A stretch of DNA of 64,000 bases, taken from assembly GCF_005938385.1 (NCBI RefSeq), contig NZ_VCRA01000032.1:1-64000 (forward strand), written 5' to 3'. A model generated the notes under the pieces. It saw nothing but the letters and a program-made list of their open reading frames with translations. It ran no database searches and was not told where the DNA came from. This DNA comes from Paenibacillus mesophilus. Lineage in GTDB: Bacteria > Bacillota > Bacilli > Paenibacillales > NBRC-103111. Numbering within the stretch: the stretch's first letter is position 1; each line of letters opens with the position of its first letter. This document shows positions 58,809 to 64,000 of this stretch, in pieces. A program made the translations under genes and the position numbers.

Positions 58809-61800
58809 TTACGAAGGCACGGCGCCGCTCTCGATCGCCTGCCATACCTGCTCTTTATCGATCCGGTGCATTCTATTGTAGTCATTGCCCTCGAACAGCG
58901 GCTCGAACTGGCATACCGGCTTGTACGGGCAATAGGCGCAAGCGAGCTTCGGGCCCATTCGCGACGGCCGGATATCGACCTGTCCGTCCGTTATGTTCTG
59001 GCCGATGCGCGTTATCATGCCTCTTACATATCCCCGCAGCCCGTCCCATTGCCGCTCCGATACGACGGAGGAATTTTTGTAGAAGCTTCCGTCCGCTTTG
59101 AGCGCGACGGGAATCAACTGCGAATGGCCGTTCCGTTCCCGGAACGATCCGTCCATCAACCGCACCGTTTCTTCGTCCTCGAGAACAAGTCCTTTCATTT
59201 TAAACCGTTTCAGCAGCTGCGCCTCCGCCTCTTCGGGAGTCAGCGTATTTTTGCGTACGAGCATCGGATTGTGTACATGAAAGTAAAGTACGCCGGCAGG
59301 CAGACTCGGTGTACCGATCCAGTGCTCGGCATGCGTAATGACGACATCCAAATACGTGAGCATCTGAAGCGACATTCCGTAAAAAATATCGGCCATCTTG
59401 AGCGCCGTATCGCTCGATTTGTAGTCGATGACGCGCAGCAGGACGCCCTTGTCGCTGCTCGCCCGGTCCACCCGGTCGATTCTCCCGATGATCTCCATTC
59501 TGCAGCCGTTGTCCAGCTTGAACTCGAGCGGAGGCAGCGGCTGTCCCGGCCCGAATCCGACCTCCAGTCCGATCGGCACGAATTGTCCGCTGCGCGCATG
59601 AGCTCCGAGCACGACGGATGCCCGTCCGATAATTTGCTTCAGCTTGCGGGCGATATAGCCGTACCTTCTCGAACTGAGCAAGATTTCCCCTTGCAGACGC
59701 GGCGCCAGCTCGTCGACCGCTTTGGCCGCACGCTCGAAGCATTGCTCGGCGGACAAGGAGCCCCAATCCGCGCCTTCGCGTTGAAGCTCCAGCGCAATCC
59801 GGCTGAGGGCCGCATGGAACAGCTGTCCGATATCCGGAGCATCGAGCCGGTAAACGCGTCGCTCGGCCAGCCGCAGCCCGTGGGATGCAAATTGCGAGAA
59901 CGGGCACGACACGAATCGTTCCATCCGCGACACGCTCGCCCGCAGCAGATCGCCGTACAGCTCTCGGCTGACCGATTCGGGCAAAGGCGGCTCATGGTTC
60001 GTATAAAACAAAGAACGCAGCGTGCGGCGCAGCTTCTCTTTATGTCCGGGCTTCGAACAGAGCCAATTGTAGACGTCCCACCACGATTCGGCGATTGGCG
60101 TGCCGCGCATCCATTGGCGCAGCTGTACCGCCAGATGGGAAAGCGCCTTATCCGGATTGACCGCATATTCATAAGGATCGCCGGACGGGCTCAAATCGCC
60201 GATCTGGGGATCCGTCAACAGCTGCTGTTCCCGAATCGCCGGAAACATCGTCTTCAGCCGTTTGACGATCTCCGAAGGAAGCAGCGATTTGCCTTCCTCG
60301 TCGGCGAGCGGATAACTGACCCACAGCGATTCCGCCGGCGTTGCCAGCGCTATGTAGATGAGGAAAGATTCGTCCATCAGCTTGCGGCGGCTGCCGTCCG
60401 CGAGCTCGAGACCGGCCTCGATCAGCCGTTCCCGCTCCGGCTCCGACAGCACGCCGCTCTCGTCCGGCTTGGCCGGGATAATCCCGTCGTTCGCGCCCAA
60501 CACGAGGCAGTGCCGGACAGCGCCCGAGCGGGTACGGTCCATCGTACCGATCAGCACCTGATCGAGCGATGGCGGCACGAGTCCGAGCCGGACCGTTTCT
60601 AGACCCGCCTCGACAATTCCAGCGAAACGGTCGAGCGACATCGCTTCGCCGCCTAGCATTTCGACGATCTGATCGAGCAGGTCGACGATGCTTCCCCATA
60701 CCTGCGTATGCTCGCGGGCTTTTTCCGGAGCTCCCGCATCCAAACATTCACGGCTCCATGCTTCGAGCCGGGAGGGCACTTTCGTCAGCTCCAGAAACCG
60801 GTACAGCGCCTCCGCCATGCCGCGCACCGTGTCCGCCTCGCGAAGCCCGGCCTCCAGCTCCGAAAGCGGCTTCGCGATCATGCGGCGAAGCCTGTCCATT
60901 TCCAAATAGAACGACTCGTCGGGACCACCGCCCGTTCCTTCCTGCACGTCGTCCAGCATCGAGCCTACCCGGTACGTCCATTTTCGTGCTTCCGTCCAGC
61001 GGGAGCCTTGAACGCCTGCAGCGAGCACATAATTTTCCAATCTGCACATCGCGTCTCTCAGCCGTGAAGCGTTCCCGGGATCGTCTGTCCGTTCCTGCGG
61101 AAACAAGAGCTCGGTCTTGATGCAGCGGAATACCGCATCGTTGCGCCATCGTCCGGCGACAACCTCGAGTCCCGAGCGGATAAGCTCGACGACGGGATGA
61201 TGCAGCACCGATCGCTTCTGATCGAGAAAAAACGGGATTCCGTAATCCGCGAACGTGACGGCGAGCAAATCGCCATAGCTTTCCAGGTTGCGCACCATAA
61301 CGGCTACGTCCCGCCACCGGCAGCCTTCGTCACGCACGAGACGGACGATTTCCCTCGCGGCTCCTTCCGCTTCCGCGCGGCGGTTCACGGCGGCCGCTAT
61401 GACGATTTCCCGTTCGCCGGCGGCCTCTCCCCCTCTGAACGGCCGGCCGCTTCTGTATTCGAACGACCGCTCCAAATGTGCGAGCTTCGGACTCCGCTCA
61501 TGACGGTGCGGCCGCCCTTCGAGCATAATGACGCTCTCCTGCTCCGCTTGCCGCTCCTCCGCGACCCGTTTCAGCCGAACCAGAGTCCGCGCGGTCGGAT
61601 GAAACAAATCGAGCTCGTCCGGCGTATCTCCCGACTCGTAATCGCGGTCGACGCACAAGCTGACGGTCATTTGACGGCAGCACCGCATCAATTCGCCGAT
61701 CGCCTGCATCTCTTGCGGCGTAAAGCCGAAGAAACCGTCAATCCACACCCGTGCATCGCGAATGTAGGCCGATTCCGCCATCAGCTCGGCCATCTTTGTC

Positions 61801-62366
61801 AGCAAATGCTCCGAATCGAGATAATGGCTGGACAGCTTCTCCTCAAACTTTTTGTACACGAACAGCAAATCGTGCAGCTTGTCTGTCGGCAAGCCGAACG
61901 CGCCGCCCGGCTCTTGCCTTTGCTCCGCATTCCGGACAAATTGCTCAAGCCGGTCCGGGGTAATGCAGTAACGGCGAAATTCGCCGTACATCCGGTTCAG
62001 ATTGTCGATGAACCCCGACTGATCGGATGTTGCGCGGAACTGCCGCAGCTCGTCTCCGTATTTGTGCAAAATATCGTACAGCAACATTTTTTTGCCGCTG
62101 TCGTCGATATGGACCCGCGCCGTTCCGCCGGCCTCCTGCATGACACGAAAGGCAAGCCGCCGAAAGCTGAGCACCTGGGCGCGGATCGTACCGCCGAGTC
62201 CGGGCGTAGAAACGAGAGCGTGCTCCGCCTGAAAAGTAGCTTGCTCCGGCACGAGCAATATAAGCGGCGGCCCTTCCGGCTCCTGCCGCAGAATATGTCT
62301 GATTTCGTCCAGACAGCGTTTCGTCTTCCCGCTGCCGGACCTACCGAGTATGTAACGGATCGCCAT
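58809..62366 (-). CDS. addB: ATP-dependent helicase/nuclease subunit AddB
   Basis: Protein of 1185 residues. Walker A is GRSGSGKT (8-15). The C-terminal nuclease includes GRIDRVDR and VIDYKSSD. The iron-sulfur cluster cysteines are visible: one in RFVSCPFSQFA and three in CAYCPYKPVC near the end. In the AddAB complex AddB supplies a nuclease and Chi recognition, with AddA the motor. AGGAGGCCCAC precedes the ATG at 62366. Confidence 0.96.
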   Translation of the reverse strand: MAIRYILGRSGSGKTKRCLDEIRHILRQEPEGPPLILLVPEQATFQAEHALVSTPGLGGTIRAQVLSFRRLAFRVMQEAGGTARVHIDDSGKKMLLYDILHKYGDELRQFRATSDQSGFIDNLNRMYGEFRRYCITPDRLEQFVRNAEQRQEPGGAFGLPTDKLHDLLFVYKKFEEKLSSHYLDSEHLLTKMAELMAESAYIRDARVWIDGFFGFTPQEMQAIGELMRCCRQMTVSLCVDRDYESGDTPDELDLFHPTARTLVRLKRVAEERQAEQESVIMLEGRPHRHERSPKLAHLERSFEYRSGRPFRGGEAAGEREIVIAAAVNRRAEAEGAAREIVRLVRDEGCRWRDVAVMVRNLESYGDLLAVTFADYGIPFFLDQKRSVLHHPVVELIRSGLEVVAGRWRNDAVFRCIKTELLFPQERTDDPGNASRLRDAMCRLENYVLAAGVQGSRWTEARKWTYRVGSMLDDVQEGTGGGPDESFYLEMDRLRRMIAKPLSELEAGLREADTVRGMAEALYRFLELTKVPSRLEAWSRECLDAGAPEKAREHTQVWGSIVDLLDQIVEMLGGEAMSLDRFAGIVEAGLETVRLGLVPPSLDQVLIGTMDRTRSGAVRHCLVLGANDGIIPAKPDESGVLSEPERERLIEAGLELADGSRRKLMDESFLIYIALATPAESLWVSYPLADEEGKSLLPSEIVKRLKTMFPAIREQQLLTDPQIGDLSPSGDPYEYAVNPDKALSHLAVQLRQWMRGTPIAESWWDVYNWLCSKPGHKEKLRRTLRSLFYTNHEPPLPESVSRELYGDLLRASVSRMERFVSCPFSQFASHGLRLAERRVYRLDAPDIGQLFHAALSRIALELQREGADWGSLSAEQCFERAAKAVDELAPRLQGEILLSSRRYGYIARKLKQIIGRASVVLGAHARSGQFVPIGLEVGFGPGQPLPPLEFKLDNGCRMEIIGRIDRVDRASSDKGVLLRVIDYKSSDTALKMADIFYGMSLQMLTYLDVVITHAEHWIGTPSLPAGVLYFHVHNPMLVRKNTLTPEEAEAQLLKRFKMKGLVLEDEETVRLMDGSFRERNGHSQLIPVALKADGSFYKNSSVVSERQWDGLRGYVRGMITRIGQNITDGQVDIRPSRMGPKLACAYCPYKPVCQFEPLFEGNDYNRMHRIDKEQVWQAIESGAVPS

Positions 62367-62410
62367 GTGGGCCTCCTGTACGAAAACAAATGTTCTTATC
62401 TTATTCTAGT

Positions 62411-62439
62411 ATTCTAGCATATTTTTGCCGGAATGTCCG
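62411..62439 (-). promoter_or_regulatory. Sigma-A promoter of addB
   Basis: Minus strand CGGACA, 17-nt spacer, TAGAAT, about 45 nt before the addB ATG. A second TAGAAT lies just downstream. Confidence 0.5.
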
Positions 62440-62495
62440 CCATGGCCGGTATCGAATGGATGATCCGCGGGAAGCGACGATTGCCCGTACGGTTG

Positions 62496-62504
62496 TGCTA
62501 TACT
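62496..62504 (+). promoter_or_regulatory. Extended -10 promoter of the DUF1905 gene
   Basis: TGC followed by TATACT, an extended -10, about 46 nt before the ATG; the -35 is poor. Confidence 0.45.
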
Positions 62505-62549
62505 ATCCGTATCGCTTTGTTCCGCCTAACTCCCGAAAGGAGCAAACTT

Positions 62550-63014
62550 ATGCCGCAATTCGAAGCTTCCCTCGTCCGTCCGGCAGGAACCGGAACTTGG
62601 ACATTCGTGCAAATCCCGTTTGACGTTGCCGCGACGTACGGCGCGCGGGGGCAATTGAAAGTAAAAGGCACCGTCAACGACGTACCGATCCGCGCTTCTC
62701 TCATGCCGAACGGAGACGGTACCCATTACATGGTAGTAAAGCAATCGGTGCGGGACGAAGCCGGAGTGACGGCGGGAGATGCCGTTCGCATCGAGATTGA
62801 GCCGGATTACGACGAGAGAACCGTAGACGTTCCGGAAGCTTTTCAAGAGGCGCTCGGCGCAAACGAGGATGCGTCCGCATTTTTCGAGAAGCTGTCGTAC
62901 TCTCACCGCAAGGAATACGTGGAATGGATCCTATCGGCCAAAAAAGAAGAAACCCGCGCGAGGCGGATCGGGCAGGCGGTCGATATGCTGGCCAATGGCA
63001 AAAAGGCGAAGTAA
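62550..63014 (+). CDS. DUF1905 / YdeI (OmdA) family protein
   Basis: Protein of 154 residues from ATG 62550 (AAAGGAG upstream). Residues ~1-90 form a DUF1905 barrel (GARGQLKVKGTVNDVPIRAS), and the rest is the YdeI/OmpD-associated helical domain (FFEKLSYSHRKEYVEWILSA, then KKEETRARRI). The two-domain form is common in Firmicutes and Bacteroidetes. No biochemical role is known. Confidence 0.9.
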   Translation: MPQFEASLVRPAGTGTWTFVQIPFDVAATYGARGQLKVKGTVNDVPIRASLMPNGDGTHYMVVKQSVRDEAGVTAGDAVRIEIEPDYDERTVDVPEAFQEALGANEDASAFFEKLSYSHRKEYVEWILSAKKEETRARRIGQAVDMLANGKKAK

Positions 63015-63048
63015 ACGTCGCAGTCCTGTGCAGCAGATGGCCGGTCGT

Positions 63049-63085
63049 AAAAAAGAAAAAGAGCCGTCCATAGGCTCGACGGCTC
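63049..63085 (-). terminator. Terminator of the MFS gene
   Basis: Minus-strand stem GAGCCGTC / GACGGCTC followed by TTTTTC and more T, just past the stop at 63102. Confidence 0.88.
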
Positions 63086-63101
63086 CTCAATCTGCATACG
63101 A

Positions 63102-64000
63102 TCAAACTTGCTTCGCTACCGTACCGGAAAGCTCCGCTTCCTTTCCGCTCTTCGCCGGATCTCCGGCTTGTTCCGGCATCCGGTTGGACGTGCGCAGCGG
63201 GATCTCCTTCAAGAAGAGGACGAGCACCAATGCCACTACGAGCAAAGCCGCGCCGGACAAAAATACGGTGGTGAGCGAGGTGCTGAGAGCATCACGCAGC
63301 ATATCGATCATCTTCTCGAAGATCGGCTGCACTTGCTCGGGCAGCGTCTGCCGGAGCTGTTCCAATCTCGGCTGATCCAGCAGCATTTCCGGGTTATGGA
63401 AAGCCGCGAGCTGTTCGGCCACCTTCGGGTCCAGCTTCGTAAGATCGACTCCGGCTCCGGATTCGGCCGCCGATTTCAGACTATTTTTCAGACTCGTCGC
63501 CATAATCGTTCCCATCACGGCGATCCCGATCGTTCCGCCCATATTGCGGAACAGCTGCGAGGACGCGGTCGCCACGCCGAGCTGATCCGGTCTGACGGCA
63601 TTTTGCACCGTAAGCGAGAAGACGGGCATACCGAGACCGAGACCGAAGCCGAATACGATCATGCTGAGCACGGCCAGCCAAATGCTGTTCATGAAAGCCA
63701 TCATGATCATGCCCGCGATCATGACCGGCATGCCGATCAGCGCATAGCGCTTATATTTTCCCGTCTTCGTTATCCATCTTCCCGTGAAGGAGCTGATAAT
63801 GACCATGCTGATCGACATCGGCATCGTGACATAGCCGGAGTAGGTCGGCGAGACCCCCTCAACCCCCTGCACGAAAAACGGCAAATAAATCAACGCGCCC
63901 ATCATCCCCGCGTTCATCAAAAACCCGGTCAAATTCGAGAGCGTGACGATGCTGTTCCGGAATAAAGACAACGGAAGCACCGGACTTTTCACCTTCATCT
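63102..64000 (-). CDS. MFS drug exporter, DHA2 (EmrB/QacA) type, 5' part outside window
   Basis: Only the C-terminal ~299 residues are inside the window. About seven membrane helices are seen. The segment from SLFRNSIVTLSNLTGFLMN to VFGFGLGLGMPVFSLTVQNA matches the second half of 14-helix DHA2 exporters, which includes motif GQLGVATASSQLFRNMGGT in the form DQLGVATASSQLFRNMGG. An outer loop of ~80 residues precedes the last helix. It likely exports drugs or metabolites with proton exchange. The start codon is beyond position 64000. Confidence 0.9.
   Translation of the reverse strand, partial: MKVKSPVLPLSLFRNSIVTLSNLTGFLMNAGMMGALIYLPFFVQGVEGVSPTYSGYVTMPMSISMVIISSFTGRWITKTGKYKRYALIGMPVMIAGMIMMAFMNSIWLAVLSMIVFGFGLGLGMPVFSLTVQNAVRPDQLGVATASSQLFRNMGGTIGIAVMGTIMATSLKNSLKSAAESGAGVDLTKLDPKVAEQLAAFHNPEMLLDQPRLEQLRQTLPEQVQPIFEKMIDMLRDALSTSLTTVFLSGAALLVVALVLVLFLKEIPLRTSNRMPEQAGDPAKSGKEAELSGTVAKQV

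Noticed and set aside
58631..58885. N-terminal extension of AddA by ~85 residues
   Set aside because: It translates the tandem hairpin repeats and the end of addB; ATG 58630 with the SNEAYKTEQ start fits the family.
58293..60602. 769-codon plus-strand frame across addA and addB
   Set aside because: Antisense to both AddAB subunits and crosses the repeat cluster; no initiation signals and no recognisable domain.
61197..62417. 406-codon plus-strand frame
   Set aside because: Antisense to the helicase part of addB; shadow composition.
1..64000. tRNA genes
   Set aside because: No cloverleaf with matching acceptor stem and T-loop was recognised by eye; a tRNAscan run would be decisive.

Overview
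The window is a GC-rich chromosomal segment from an endospore-forming member of the Bacilli, most likely Paenibacillaceae (Paenibacillus/Cohnella-like). The evidence is the gene order rpsU-yqeY-nfeD-floA-yqfC-yqfD-phoH-pgpH-ybeY-dgkA-cdd-era-yqzL-recO-ppsR-yqxD-dnaG-sigA-trmK-nif3, which follows the Bacillus subtilis yqeY-sigA region. Sporulation genes yqfC/yqfD, AddAB instead of RecBCD, and strong AGGAGG ribosome binding sites agree with this. One contradiction is interesting: the RNase P RNA looks like class A, not the class B usual in Bacillus. Most genes lie on the minus strand. No tRNA, rRNA, CRISPR array or intact transposase gene was seen.

Region 1 (1-12480, minus): an eight-gene operon with overlapping or closely spaced genes. 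In order of transcription it encodes a large exported protein, an ABC ATPase and ABC-2 permease, a membrane-anchored coiled-coil protein with a Gly/Ser/Ala tract, a MoxR AAA+ ATPase, a DUF58 protein, a BatA-type VWA protein and a large membrane VWA/GATase-like protein that runs off the left edge. A promoter resembling extracytoplasmic-function (ECF) sigma sites precedes it. This is the least understood multi-gene system in the window.

Region 2 (12.6-25.1 kb): an alpha/beta hydrolase, a TerC-family protein, a cysteine desulfurase/ThiI pair for tRNA thiolation, a lytic transglycosylase, small membrane or Cys-rich proteins, a DUF3907-like protein, a subtilisin-like protease, rnpB, and nif3/trmK.

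Region 3 (25.2-44.3 kb): the conserved housekeeping run described above. It covers sigma factor, primase, PPDK regulator, RecO, Era, Cdd, DgkA, YbeY, PgpH, PhoH, YqfD, YqfC, FloA, NfeD, YqeY, S21 and a HIT protein. A PQQ-type sugar dehydrogenase lipoprotein sits inside it. A sigma-W-like promoter precedes nfeD-floA, as known in B. subtilis.

Region 4 (44.3-64 kb): accessory genes and DNA repair. These are an unrecognised helical protein, an M24 peptidase, a methyltransferase behind a multi-half-site palindrome, a GH35 beta-galactosidase divergent from an AraC regulator, a TetR regulator joined in frame to a FAD oxidoreductase with a strong internal ribosome binding site, a GGDEF-EAL protein, addA/addB, a DUF1905 protein and a partial MFS exporter.

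Non-coding DNA holds the most novel material. An interspersed family of ~50-bp hairpin repeats (seven full, three partial copies) shows compensatory changes between its arms and forms two tandem clusters with a ~66-bp period. There are also two MITE-like elements with terminal inverted repeats (30862-31130 and 47290-47505).
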